Origin: Sphingomonas sp. Leaf33
GTDB taxonomy: Bacteria > Pseudomonadota > Alphaproteobacteria > Sphingomonadales > Sphingomonadaceae
Length of the DNA stretch: 33,529 nt
Assembly: GCF_001421785.1 (NCBI RefSeq)
Contig: NZ_LMLB01000017.1
Location: 462,969 to 496,497, forward strand
Direction of reading: 5' to 3'
Of this stretch, positions 18,439 through 25,578 are shown one piece after another. Made by a program: the position numbers and the translations under genes. Positions within the stretch are counted from its first letter, which is position 1. Each line of letters opens with the position of its first letter. The notes under the pieces were generated by a model, which ran no database searches, had not been told where the DNA came from, and saw only the letters and a program-made list of their open reading frames with translations.

Positions 18439-19737
18439 CTAGGCCACCCGTCGCAACAGCCGCGGCACATAAGCGCCGAGCGTGGCGGCGCGGTAGAGGT
18501 AGCTGAGCGTCAGCGCGATCCAGACGCCGGCGTCGCCACGCCCGCGTAGCGCGAGGTCGGTGGCGATATAAAGTGCGGTCGCCAGGATCGCGGCGTTGCG
18601 CAGCGCCCGGCCGTCGGTCGCGCCGATGAAGATGCCATCGAGCAGCCACGCCGGCATGCCGATGACCGGAAGCGCGACGACGAAAGGCAGCAGCGCGAGC
18701 GCCTGCGACTGGACCGCCGGATTGGTCGTCATCACGGGAATCGCCGCCGCACCGCCCAGCGCGATCAGTCCCGCAAAGAGGATGGCGGCGGCGAGCGAGA
18801 ATTCGCCCGTCAGCCGGATCGCGCGGAGGATCCCGGCGCGCGATCCTGCGCCGATCGCATGGCCGACGCGTGCTTCCGCGGTGAAGGCGAACCCATCGAG
18901 CACGAAGGCGGTCAGCGCGACCGCCTGCATCAGGATCTGGTTGGCGGCCAGCGTCTCGGCGCCCAGCCGTGCGCCGGCGTTCGCGAACCAGGCGAGCAGC
19001 GTCAGCAGCGCGATCGTCCGCACCATGATGTCGGCGTTGACCGCGAACAGGCGGGCGAGCGCGGCGCGACCGAACACGCGGGCGCGGGCCAGACCGCGCA
19101 GGTGTGGCGCGACGATCGCCAGCCCGGCGATCAGCGCGCTCCATTCGGCGATCGCAGTACCGATGCCGACACCCCACGCGCCCAGGCCCATCCGCCAGAC
19201 CACCAGCGCGCACGCAGCGATGTTCACGAGGTTCATCCAGCCCTGCAGACCCAGCGCCGCGCGAGTCCGGCCGAGGCCCAGCAGCCAGCCGTTGATGGCA
19301 AACACGGCGAGCGCCGCCGGTGCGCCGAAGAACCGCGCCGAGACATAGGCGCGGCCGGCGGCATCGACCGCCGCATCGCCGGCAAAGAGCAAAAACGCAG
19401 CGGGCACCAGCACGACCTGCAAGGCGGCCAGCAGCGCGCCCAGCCCTGCGCCGATCGCCAGCCCGCGCGCCAGCAGTGCCGCCACCTCGTCCACATCGCC
19501 GCGCCCGCTCGCCTGCGCGGTCAGCCCGGTCATGCCCATCCTGAGGAAGCCGAAGCTCCAGAACAGGAAGCTGACGATCGTCCCGCCCAGCGCCACGCCG
19601 GCCAGCGCCGCGGCGTCGCCGGTCCGACCGATCACCGCGGTATCGACGATCCCGACCAGCGGTACCGTCGCCTGGCCCAGCATGATCGGCCACGCCTGCG
19701 CCAGGATCGCGCGGCGGGTGAGGGGCAGGGCGCTCAC
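18439..19737 (-). CDS. MATE family multidrug/toxin exporter (DinF-like)
   Basis: The 432-residue inner-membrane protein has about twelve helices in two repeated halves. The N-terminal MATE signature is present: AWPIMLGQATVPLVGIVDTAVIG with IGRTGDAAALAGVALG. It would export organic cations or similar compounds using a Na+ or H+ gradient. The start is taken as GTG (MSALPLTRRAI), only 4 nt after the cfa stop, with no clear ribosome site. Translation probably depends on coupling to cfa. The argG gene follows after 18 nt. The DinF/NorM subfamily cannot be settled without an alignment. Several equally long open frames on the opposite strand are shadows of this gene. Confidence 0.92.
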   Translation of the reverse strand: MSALPLTRRAILAQAWPIMLGQATVPLVGIVDTAVIGRTGDAAALAGVALGGTIVSFLFWSFGFLRMGMTGLTAQASGRGDVDEVAALLARGLAIGAGLGALLAALQVVLVPAAFLLFAGDAAVDAAGRAYVSARFFGAPAALAVFAINGWLLGLGRTRAALGLQGWMNLVNIAACALVVWRMGLGAWGVGIGTAIAEWSALIAGLAIVAPHLRGLARARVFGRAALARLFAVNADIMVRTIALLTLLAWFANAGARLGAETLAANQILMQAVALTAFVLDGFAFTAEARVGHAIGAGSRAGILRAIRLTGEFSLAAAILFAGLIALGGAAAIPVMTTNPAVQSQALALLPFVVALPVIGMPAWLLDGIFIGATDGRALRNAAILATALYIATDLALRGRGDAGVWIALTLSYLYRAATLGAYVPRLLRRVA

Positions 19738-19741
19738 CGGA

Positions 19742-20965
19742 TCAGGCGCGGAGTGCGGCCTCGGCCTGCATCATGTAATCGCGCGTGATCGGTAGTGCGT
19801 GGCGGTCGCGGGCGAATTGCAGCTGGTAGTTCACCAGGCCACCGTAGCGAAAGCTGACCATCGATCCGGCGAGATAATAGGTCCACATCCGGTAGAAGCG
19901 TTCGTCGTACAGCGCCACGATCGCGTCCTTCGCCGCGACCGTGCGGTCGTACCAGGCGTCGAGCGTCAGCGCGTAATGCAGCCGCAGCACCTCGACGTCT
20001 GTGCAGTACATCCGGAGCCCCTCATAGCCTTGAGAGATCTCGCTCAGCGCCGGAATGTAGCCGCCGGGAAAGATGTACTTGGACGTGAAGGTGTCGGTGA
20101 CGCCGGGCCCGCCGGCACGGCCGATGGTGTGCATCAGCATCACGCCGTCGTCGCTCAGCAGCTCGCGGCACTTGGCGAAGAAGTTTCGATAATGCTTCGT
20201 GCCGACATGCTCGAACATCCCCACCGACACGATGCGGTCGAAACGGCCGGTCATGGCGCGGTAATCGATCAGTTCGAAGCGGACCTTGTCGGCAACCCCG
20301 GCATCGGCGGCGCGGCGGCGGGCGACCTTCAGCTGCTCTTCGCTGAGCGTGATGCCCGTCACCTCGGCGCCGGTCTTGGCGTGGATGTAGAGCGCCATCC
20401 CGCCCCAGCCGCAGCCGATGTCGAGCACGCGCATCCCGGGCCGGATCGCCAGCTTCGCGACAATATGCGCCTTCTTGTCGATCTGCGCCTGTTCCAGCGT
20501 GGTCGTGGGGTCGGTGAAATAGGCGCAGGAATATTGGCGGTCGACGTCGAGGAACAGGTCGTACAGCCGATCCGACAGGTCATAATGATGCGCGACGTTC
20601 CGCTTCGCGCGCCGCGCCATGTTGGCGCGGTTCAGGCGGAAACGCAGCGACTCCGCCACACGCCCCAGGCCGGAGGCGCGCAGCGCGGGGCTGCCGTCCT
20701 CCCAGCGGTTGCTGCCCACCGCCAGCGTCAGCAGGTCGCGGATATCGCCCTGTTCGATCCTCAGGTCGCCGTCCATGTATGCCTCCGCCGCGCCCAGGGC
20801 AGGATCGCGGGCGATGCGGAGTGCCGCGCCCCTAGCCAGGCGGATGGCGACACCGGGCCAAGCCGGGTCGCCATCGCCGAAGGTGCGCGTGGACCCGTCG
20901 GGATGGATCACGCTCAGGCGACCGCGGGTAAAGGCCCGGGCGAAGAATAGGTCGATCAGCGCCAT
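19742..20965 (-). CDS. cfa: Cyclopropane-fatty-acyl-phospholipid synthase family methyltransferase
   Basis: The 407-residue enzyme uses S-adenosylmethionine to add a methylene bridge to unsaturated fatty acyl chains of membrane phospholipids. The SAM-binding motif is LDIGCGWGGMALY (about residues 171-183), followed by VTGITLSEEQ. Upstream, HHYDLSDRLYDLFLD and YSCAYF are typical of the family, as are SVGMFEHVG and FPGGYIPALSE further on. The N-terminal lipid-binding region is present, so the length is normal. The ATG at 20965 gives MALIDLFFARAF. It lies 42 nt after the citE-like gene and 4 nt before the MATE gene. A related branched or unsaturated lipid methyltransferase is an alternative, because CFA-family paralogues are common in this group. 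Confidence 0.92.
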   Translation of the reverse strand: MALIDLFFARAFTRGRLSVIHPDGSTRTFGDGDPAWPGVAIRLARGAALRIARDPALGAAEAYMDGDLRIEQGDIRDLLTLAVGSNRWEDGSPALRASGLGRVAESLRFRLNRANMARRAKRNVAHHYDLSDRLYDLFLDVDRQYSCAYFTDPTTTLEQAQIDKKAHIVAKLAIRPGMRVLDIGCGWGGMALYIHAKTGAEVTGITLSEEQLKVARRRAADAGVADKVRFELIDYRAMTGRFDRIVSVGMFEHVGTKHYRNFFAKCRELLSDDGVMLMHTIGRAGGPGVTDTFTSKYIFPGGYIPALSEISQGYEGLRMYCTDVEVLRLHYALTLDAWYDRTVAAKDAIVALYDERFYRMWTYYLAGSMVSFRYGGLVNYQLQFARDRHALPITRDYMMQAEAALRA

Positions 20966-21007
20966 TACCGGCTCGCTATCGCATCGCCGGTCCGCGCGAA
21001 ACCCCCG

Positions 21008-21853
21008 CTAGGCCGATCGGGTGAGCAGGGCGCGGGCCTGGCGCAGGTGCGGCGCATCGACCATCCGGCCATCGACGCTCAGCGCGCCGGCCGCCGGGTT
21101 GGCGGCAAAGGCATCGACGATCGCCTGCGCGCGCGCGATCGCCTCCGGGGTGGGCGTGAATGCCGCGTTGATGACCGGCACCTGCGCGGGATGGATCGCC
21201 ATCATGCCGGTGAAGCCGTCGCGCGCGCCGCGGCGGGCGTAGGCCTCCAGCCCCGCGGTGTCGCGAAAGGCGGGGTAGACCGTCTCGATGGGTGCGATCC
21301 CGGCCGCGGCGGCGCCGAACAGGGTCAGGGCGCGGGCCATATGATAAGGCGCAGTATAGCTGCCGTCGTCCTCGCGGCTGGTTTCCGCGCCGATCGCCGC
21401 GGGCAGGTCCTCCGCGCCCCAGGTCAGGCCGGCCAGACGGGCGGGCGCATCGGCATAGCTGCCGATCTGAAAGATCGCACGCGGCGTCTCGGTCGCGATC
21501 GGCAGGATCGGCGCGGTGCGGTCGCCGCGGTCGGCCAGGCGCGCGTCGAGATCGAGGACGGATGCGCTGCCCTCCGCCTTGGGCAGCACCCAGCCATCGG
21601 GGCGCGCGGGCGCAACCGCGTCCAGGTCGGCGTCGGCAAGTCCCCCGTCGAGCGGGTTGATGCGGACGAACAGCGCGACGTGGCGTGCGGTACGGCCGAG
21701 GAAGTCGGCGACCAGGCGGCGGGCGGCGTCCTTTGCCGTGGCCGCGACGGCATCCTCCAGGTCGAGGATCAGCGCATCGGCGCCGCTCGCCAGTGCCTTT
21801 TCCATCCGGTCGGGCCGGTCACCGGGAACGAAAAGGAGCGAGCGGAGGCGCAT
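21008..21853 (-). CDS. HpcH/HpaI-CitE family CoA ester lyase
   Basis: The 281-residue protein belongs to the citrate-lyase beta-subunit/malyl-CoA lyase family. MRLRSLLFVPGDRPDRMEKA is the family's N-terminal signature. ALILDLEDAVA gives acidic metal ligands, FVRINPLDGG carries the CoA-phosphate Arg, and VLPKAEG and MMAIHPAQVPVIN complete the TIM-barrel blocks. There is no citrate lyase alpha or gamma subunit nearby, so it is a stand-alone CitE-like enzyme. It might act on malyl-CoA, citramalyl-CoA or a related ester. The ATG at 21853 is preferred over a TTG five codons upstream because a GGAG ribosome site lies 9 nt before it. It heads the run toward cfa, with a 42-nt gap. Confidence 0.88.
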   Translation of the reverse strand: MRLRSLLFVPGDRPDRMEKALASGADALILDLEDAVAATAKDAARRLVADFLGRTARHVALFVRINPLDGGLADADLDAVAPARPDGWVLPKAEGSASVLDLDARLADRGDRTAPILPIATETPRAIFQIGSYADAPARLAGLTWGAEDLPAAIGAETSREDDGSYTAPYHMARALTLFGAAAAGIAPIETVYPAFRDTAGLEAYARRGARDGFTGMMAIHPAQVPVINAAFTPTPEAIARAQAIVDAFAANPAAGALSVDGRMVDAPHLRQARALLTRSA

Positions 21854-21900
21854 TCGGTCAGTCTCCAAAAAATCTTTTCAGTTCCGCGCAGGCGATAATC

Positions 21901-21957
21901 CATCTCCCGCACGTGCCCGGTTTCAGGTGCCGGAAATGGGTCTCGCCTGCGCGGGGA
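21901..21957. repeat. Degenerate palindromic element of the GC-rich REP-like family
   Basis: The tctcgc-ctgc-gcgggga core (21941-21957) pairs with one wobble, and ggtttcaggtgccgg lies next to it. It fills most of the 115-nt gap between the Mo-oxidoreductase stop and the citE-like start. It resembles the elements at 4275, 29599 and 29652. Confidence 0.45.
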
Positions 21958-21968
21958 CGAACGGGCAG

Positions 21969-22715
21969 CTAGATCCCCGCGTACCATTCGTATCCGGCGA
22001 CATCTTCCCAGTAACCGCCCTTGCCGCCGAAGACGGAGCCAAGCGCCGCCACCGCCTCGATCCGCTGAACGTACTTGGCGTGCTTGTAGCCCAACTGCCG
22101 CTCGACCCGCAGCCGCACCGGTGCGCCGTTGGGGACACCGAGCACCCGGTCGTTCAGCATCCACGCCAGGATGGTCTGCGGGTGGAAGGCGTCGATCAGG
22201 TCGATCGATTCGTAATAGGGCCGCCCGCCCAGCCGATCGGCGCAGTGGAACACCAGATATCGCGCGTCGTCGCGTAGCCCAGCGAATTCCAGGATCGGCG
22301 TCAACCGCGGGCCGGTCCATTTGCCGATCGCGCTCCATCCCTCGACGCAGTCGTGGCGGGTGATCTGCGTCCGCGCCGGCATCGCGCGCAGGTCGGCGAT
22401 CGACAGGTCGAGCGGCCGGCGGACCAGCCCGTCGATCCGCACTCGCCAGTCGGCGAAACCGGTCGCCGCCGACGCATTGTAATCGGGCGTGTTTGGATTG
22501 TTCGTCCCGTTGGCGCGAAAGATCGGCGATCGCTGGTCGGCGCGGAATTCGGGCGCCAGCGCGGTGCGATCGGTCAGCGCGCGCTGGAGAACGCGGTGCC
22601 CGTCCTCGGCCGAGCCGAGCAGCCGCTGGCCGACGTCGCTCGACGCGACGCGGTCGCACCCGGCCAGCAGTCCGCCCGCGGCGGTCACCAGCGCCTGTCT
22701 GCGCGTCAGGATCAT
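21969..22715 (-). CDS. Molybdopterin-dependent oxidoreductase (sulfite oxidase/MsrP fold) with Tat-lipoprotein-like leader
   Basis: The 248-residue protein has the sulfite-oxidase catalytic fold. The Mo-coordinating cysteine lies in TRHDCVEGWSAIGKW (about C123). YLVFHCAD and PHTILAW-like text (FHPQTILAWMLND) precede GAPVRLRVERQLGYKHAKYV, as in MsrP (YedY)-type proteins. The leader MILTRRQALVTAAGGLLAGC has a twin arginine and a lipobox (LLAG/C, C20), so the mature enzyme is probably a Tat-exported lipoprotein or membrane-anchored periplasmic enzyme. The ATG at 22715 overlaps the stop of the cytochrome b gene (ATGA), marking them as a pair. Likely partners are the b-type haem protein as electron carrier and a sulfoxide, sulfite or similar small substrate. 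The substrate is not visible. Confidence 0.85.
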   Translation of the reverse strand: MILTRRQALVTAAGGLLAGCDRVASSDVGQRLLGSAEDGHRVLQRALTDRTALAPEFRADQRSPIFRANGTNNPNTPDYNASAATGFADWRVRIDGLVRRPLDLSIADLRAMPARTQITRHDCVEGWSAIGKWTGPRLTPILEFAGLRDDARYLVFHCADRLGGRPYYESIDLIDAFHPQTILAWMLNDRVLGVPNGAPVRLRVERQLGYKHAKYVQRIEAVAALGSVFGGKGGYWEDVAGYEWYAGI

Positions 22716-23443
22716 GCGCCGTGGTCCTCCGGCACTCGCCATTTGCCGGTGATCATCGACCGCACCTCGTTCCACACGCCCGCCAGCAGCACCAGAGCCA
22801 GATGGACGATGATGAACAGCGCGACCGCGATCATCAGGATGAAGTGGATCGACCGCGCCGACTGCCGCCCGCCGAAGATGTCGAGCAGCCACGGCCACGC
22901 GGCATCCATCCCCGGCGACATGGCGAGCCCGGTCAGGATCAGCCCCGGCAGCGCGACGAAGATGATGCCGACGTAGCTCAGCTTCTGGAAGATGTTGTAC
23001 GCCCGCGGATTCTCAGGATCGTGGAATCTGAAGGAAAGGTGTTCGCGCAAATCATGCGCCAGCGCCCGCGGCGCCAGTTCGCGCGCCCGGACGCGCAGGT
23101 CGCGCTGGAAGTGCCGGTTGACCAGGCTGACGATCATGAACGCGAGCAACGCGAAGCCAAGCACCAGCGCGAACGCCAGGTGCCACCGCCGCGCGAGCGC
23201 AAGATTGTAGCTTTCGGGAATCGTCATCCAGCCGGGCACGCGGCCGCCCTCGAACACCCAACCGACATGAAACCAGGCGGGGTCGAAATTCGCGCCGTAA
23301 CGGCCCCAATAGAGGTGCGGGTGGGCGTTCAGGATCATCAGTCCGCTGCCCAGCAGCACGATGACGCTGACCGCGGTCACCCAGTGCCACAGCCGCGTCG
23401 CCAGTGCGTGACGGCGAATGATCGTGTCGGGTGGGGTCGCCAT
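22712..23443 (-). CDS. Cytochrome b561-like membrane subunit (haem b electron carrier)
   Basis: The 243-residue protein has four main hydrophobic helices with histidines placed as haem ligands: H20 in TRLWHWVTA, H88 in RRWHLAFAL, H200 in ARSIHFILM and H214 in IIVHLALVL. It matches the Ni-hydrogenase/formate-dehydrogenase gamma type of cytochrome b rather than the MsrQ (ferric reductase-like) type. It should pass quinol electrons to, or accept them from, the Mo enzyme encoded next. The ATG at 23443 begins MATPPDTIIRRHALATR. The frame upstream of it is antisense-style noise over the tauE gene. The stop overlaps the start of the oxidoreductase by ATGA. Confidence 0.88.
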   Translation of the reverse strand: MATPPDTIIRRHALATRLWHWVTAVSVIVLLGSGLMILNAHPHLYWGRYGANFDPAWFHVGWVFEGGRVPGWMTIPESYNLALARRWHLAFALVLGFALLAFMIVSLVNRHFQRDLRVRARELAPRALAHDLREHLSFRFHDPENPRAYNIFQKLSYVGIIFVALPGLILTGLAMSPGMDAAWPWLLDIFGGRQSARSIHFILMIAVALFIIVHLALVLLAGVWNEVRSMITGKWRVPEDHGA

Positions 23444-23493
23444 CGCCTGCAATCTACTCACATCGCGGCGAATGCGCCAAGCACCAATCCGTC

Positions 23494-24252
23494 TCAGCCA
23501 TATGCCCGCCAGAAGAACACCGCGGTCGTCGCGCCCGTTACGGTCAGCGTCCAGATGCGCACCGCCAGCGGCGACAGTCGCTTGCCCAGCGCCGCGCCAA
23601 GCCAGCCGCCCAGAATGCCGCCCAGCAGCATCGGCAGCGCGGCCGTCCAGCGCACCATCCCGAACCAGACGAACACGAACGCCGCGGCGAAATTGGCCAC
23701 CGCCAGCATCAGCGTGCGCGGCGCAAACATCGCACGCGGGTCGATGTTGGCGAGCAGCCCGTACAGTGCGGTGGTAATCAGCCCGACTCCGCCGCCGAAA
23801 TAGCCGCCGTAAATCCCCAGCAGGCTCTGCGCGACGACCAATGTCCGCGGCCCGATGGTGACACGGGCGTGCAGCCACGCCGCAGCGACCTTGCCGAAGA
23901 GCATGACAAGGAACGCGAACAGCAGCAGCCACGGGATGATAAGGTCGAACGCCCGGCTGGGCGTGACGACCAGCAGCGCACTACCGGCCAGCCCGCCGAT
24001 GAAGGTGATGAGCGCCAGCGTCCGCCAGCCGATCCCGCCGATCGGCCCCAGTTCCTTGCGATAGGCGAGCGCACTCGCCCCCGCGCCGGGCAGCAGCGCG
24101 ACGTTGGACGTCGCATTGGCGATGTTCGCCGGCAGCCCGAGCGCGATCAGCGACGGCAGCGTCGCGAACGTCCCGCCCCCGGCCAGCGCATTCATCGCTC
24201 CGCCGACGCACCCGGCGGCGAAGGGGAGGAGGTAGGGGACGAGCGTGGCCAT
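23494..24252 (-). CDS. TauE/SafE (TSUP) family sulfite/organosulfur exporter
   Basis: The 252-residue membrane protein has about eight helices and the duplicated TSUP pattern: AAGCVGGAMNALAGGGTFATLP in the first half (glycine-rich helix with a conserved N) and GIYGGYFGGGVGLITTALYG in the second. Members move sulfite, sulfoacetate, taurine breakdown products or related anions across the inner membrane. The ATG at 24252 gives MATLVPYLLPF. The cytochrome b gene follows after 50 nt on the same strand. Its neighbours include a sulfite-oxidase-fold enzyme, so a sulfur-oxyanion role is plausible. The upstream side abuts the repeat-bounded accessory region. Confidence 0.88.
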   Translation of the reverse strand: MATLVPYLLPFAAGCVGGAMNALAGGGTFATLPSLIALGLPANIANATSNVALLPGAGASALAYRKELGPIGGIGWRTLALITFIGGLAGSALLVVTPSRAFDLIIPWLLLFAFLVMLFGKVAAAWLHARVTIGPRTLVVAQSLLGIYGGYFGGGVGLITTALYGLLANIDPRAMFAPRTLMLAVANFAAAFVFVWFGMVRWTAALPMLLGGILGGWLGAALGKRLSPLAVRIWTLTVTGATTAVFFWRAYG

Positions 24253-24290
24253 GCGTCGTCCTACCCATGTTGCCGCCGGTGTCGAGGTTT

Positions 24291-24321
24291 GCCGCAATTT
24301 TTGGTGGTTAGCTGCCGTTCG
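24291..24321 (-). repeat. Cassette-type repeat, copy A (internally deleted)
   Basis: This 31-nt remnant keeps both ends of the roughly 92-bp repeat: ccgcaa on one side and ttggtggttagctgccg to position 24321 on the other. The gene-side edge is identical over 21 nt to copy B (24700-24720). The stop codon of the 98-residue gene lies inside it. Confidence 0.7.
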
Positions 24322-24604
24322 CAAGCGAGACAGTTTCGATGATGTCTGCAAGCATGAAATCGCCGCCACAGCTTCCGGTGATGCACCACGCGTTCGTCAG
24401 GCCATTGAGCGCGACGGGCGGGTATTCAGCCATGTCCGATGCGACACTTTTAGCCAGATATGACGATGCGACTTTGAAAGGACGCTCTTCGATTAGCAGT
24501 TCTGTCCAAGCCCGGACTGCATCGCATTCGTTAAACGCACGAACCTGCGACACGTTGGTGGTGCCTCGAAATTCGGATACGATTGTGAAAAGCCGGGCGG
24601 ACAT
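24308..24604 (-). CDS. Hypothetical small protein, cassette gene 1
   Basis: No family was recognised for this 98-residue soluble protein. It begins MSARLFTIVSEFRG and includes SQVRAFNECDAVRAWTELL and PVALNGLTNAWCITGSCGG. The latter region looks like a mixed alpha/beta domain. The last three residues (NGS) and the stop codon come from repeat copy A. The ATG at 24604 lies 24 nt inside the edge of copy B, at the same offset as the next gene from copy C. GC content and codon use are clearly lower than in tauE and rlmN, which suggests acquisition. No signal peptide or membrane helix is visible. Confidence 0.65.
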   Translation of the reverse strand: MSARLFTIVSEFRGTTNVSQVRAFNECDAVRAWTELLIEERPFKVASSYLAKSVASDMAEYPPVALNGLTNAWCITGSCGGDFMLADIIETVSLANGS

Positions 24605-24628
24605 GACGATTGATTGATGCAAATATTC

Positions 24629-24720
24629 AATGTCCGCAACTGGGCGATTGCAGCCCGTCCGCTTTTGGGATGGGCGCATTGGGAGCGGAACGACCGGAAT
24701 TGGTGGTTAGCTGCCGTTCG
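24629..24720 (-). repeat. Cassette-type repeat, copy B (full length, 92 nt)
   Basis: The full copy runs from aatgtccgcaa (24629) through cccgtccgctttt and gcggaacgaccgg to ggttagctgccgttcg (24720). It can fold into a hairpin in which cgt-ccgct pairs with agcgg-a-acg around a central loop, with one extra-helical A. A smaller hairpin, gggc/gccc, is also possible. The stop of the zinc-ribbon gene lies inside its right edge. Confidence 0.8.
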
Positions 24721-25117
24721 ACTGGCCGACCCGAAATGGGTGCCGTGGGTTCCGGCGAACGAACTCGTCAACCTCCCGCAAGCGCTCTGGAAACGCCTCG
24801 GCCTCTTGCCATCGCGTGTGATTTACAAAGCGAAATCCGGCAAGCCAGAGCGCGCGGACCTTGGCCCACTGCTCGTCGTCAGACTTTTTTGGCACCTTGA
24901 ACGCACGCCCCATCGCGTGAAGCGGGCCGCCGCATTCTGGGCACTTGCCAATAGCTTCGTCTGGCAGCTTCCAAGATTTCCGGCATTCAAAGCAGGCGTG
25001 CGGCCAGAGGCAGCGTGGGCCGCGAAGATAGGGGACTGACGCCAGTATGGGCAACGCTCTGGTCCCCGTCGCTTGACGGACTTCCATTCGCTCTGACTTG
25101 GTCGGCGGTTGGGCCAT
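24707..25117 (-). CDS. Small zinc-ribbon-like hypothetical protein, cassette gene 2
   Basis: The 136-residue protein carries two CxxC pairs, HACFECRKSW and GKCPECGGPL (about residues 41-66), which should form a zinc ribbon. A Trp-rich C-terminal part follows (WAKVRALWLAGFRFVNHTRW and ERLREVDEFVRRNPRHPF). Proteins of this outline occur as uncharacterised singletons in many proteobacteria; no function is known to me. The start at 25117 (MAQPPTKSERMEV) is preferred because reading further upstream runs through repeat copy C. An internal Met (MEVRQATG) is another possibility. The C-terminal NGS and stop come from repeat copy B, exactly as for gene 1. Lower GC than flanking core genes. Confidence 0.7.
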   Translation of the reverse strand: MAQPPTKSERMEVRQATGTRALPILASVPYLRGPRCLWPHACFECRKSWKLPDEAIGKCPECGGPLHAMGRAFKVPKKSDDEQWAKVRALWLAGFRFVNHTRWQEAEAFPERLREVDEFVRRNPRHPFRVGQSNGS

Positions 25118-25142
25118 CGGCGCTGTATGCGACCAAGCGGCG

Positions 25143-25233
25143 AATGTCCGCAAGTGGGCGTCAGCGGCCCGTCCGCTTTCGGCACAGGGCAAAATTTGGG
25201 CGGGAACGACCGGGATTGGGTGAATAGCGAACG
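25143..25233 (-). repeat. Cassette-type repeat, copy C (full length, about 91 nt)
   Basis: It aligns with copy B throughout: aatgtccgcaagtgggcg, gcccgtccgcttt, gggaacgaccggg, then a diverged end (attgggtgaatagcgaacg). The paired arms of the predicted hairpin change but still pair, including the extra A near gaacg. It separates the zinc-ribbon gene from the plus-strand gene. Confidence 0.75.
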
Positions 25234-25259
25234 TGCCGCTATCGACGTATTGTGCCGTC

Positions 25260-25574
25260 ATGAACGCCCTAATCGCATTCGAAGCCAAGAACGAAAACAC
25301 ATCCAAGCTGCTCAGACGCAGGCTTGAGACGTTCCCGACATGGGTTGCTCTTACGCCTTCGGCATATTTGATCGTCGCTACCGAGAGTATATCCGAGCTT
25401 ATTGAAACCCTTCAACGTCACCTTGGGCCACAGGACCAGCTATGGGTATTTGAGCCGACTGCGCGATGGGCAGGATATGGCGACCCGATCGTTGACGACC
25501 ACGTGGTGGGCATTCTCGGCGACGGGGTTGATTGGATACCAACCGACTGGCCAGAGCGAGCGCAGGGGCAGTAG
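25260..25574 (+). CDS. Cas2/SinR-like small protein (ferredoxin-like fold candidate), cassette gene 3
   Basis: The 104-residue protein has a beta-alpha-beta pattern: NALIAFEAKNENTSKLLRRR, then TWVALTPSAYLIVATES, then SISELIETLQRHLGPQDQLW and VFEPTARWAGYG. This pattern of a short strand, helix, a ...yiv.t strand, a helix with L..hl...D.lwv.E and ...waG. resembles the SinR/Cas2/VapD-like ferredoxin-fold proteins. No catalytic claim can be made; the first strand lacks the Asp common in Cas2. The ATG at 25260 gives MNALIAF, and the stop lies 4 nt before copy D of the repeat. It is on the opposite strand to its two cassette neighbours. No cas genes or CRISPR array are present. Confidence 0.65.
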   Translation: MNALIAFEAKNENTSKLLRRRLETFPTWVALTPSAYLIVATESISELIETLQRHLGPQDQLWVFEPTARWAGYGDPIVDDHVVGILGDGVDWIPTDWPERAQGQ

Positions 25575-25578
25575 TGCA

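Noticed and set aside
17158..18549. 463-codon plus-strand frame opposite argG
   Set aside because: argG on the minus strand is unmistakable; the plus-strand translation has no recognisable domain.
18431..19693. 420-codon minus-strand frame in a second phase over the MATE gene
   Set aside because: The translation is Arg/Gly/Ala-rich with no helices or motifs, while the other frame gives a complete MATE protein.
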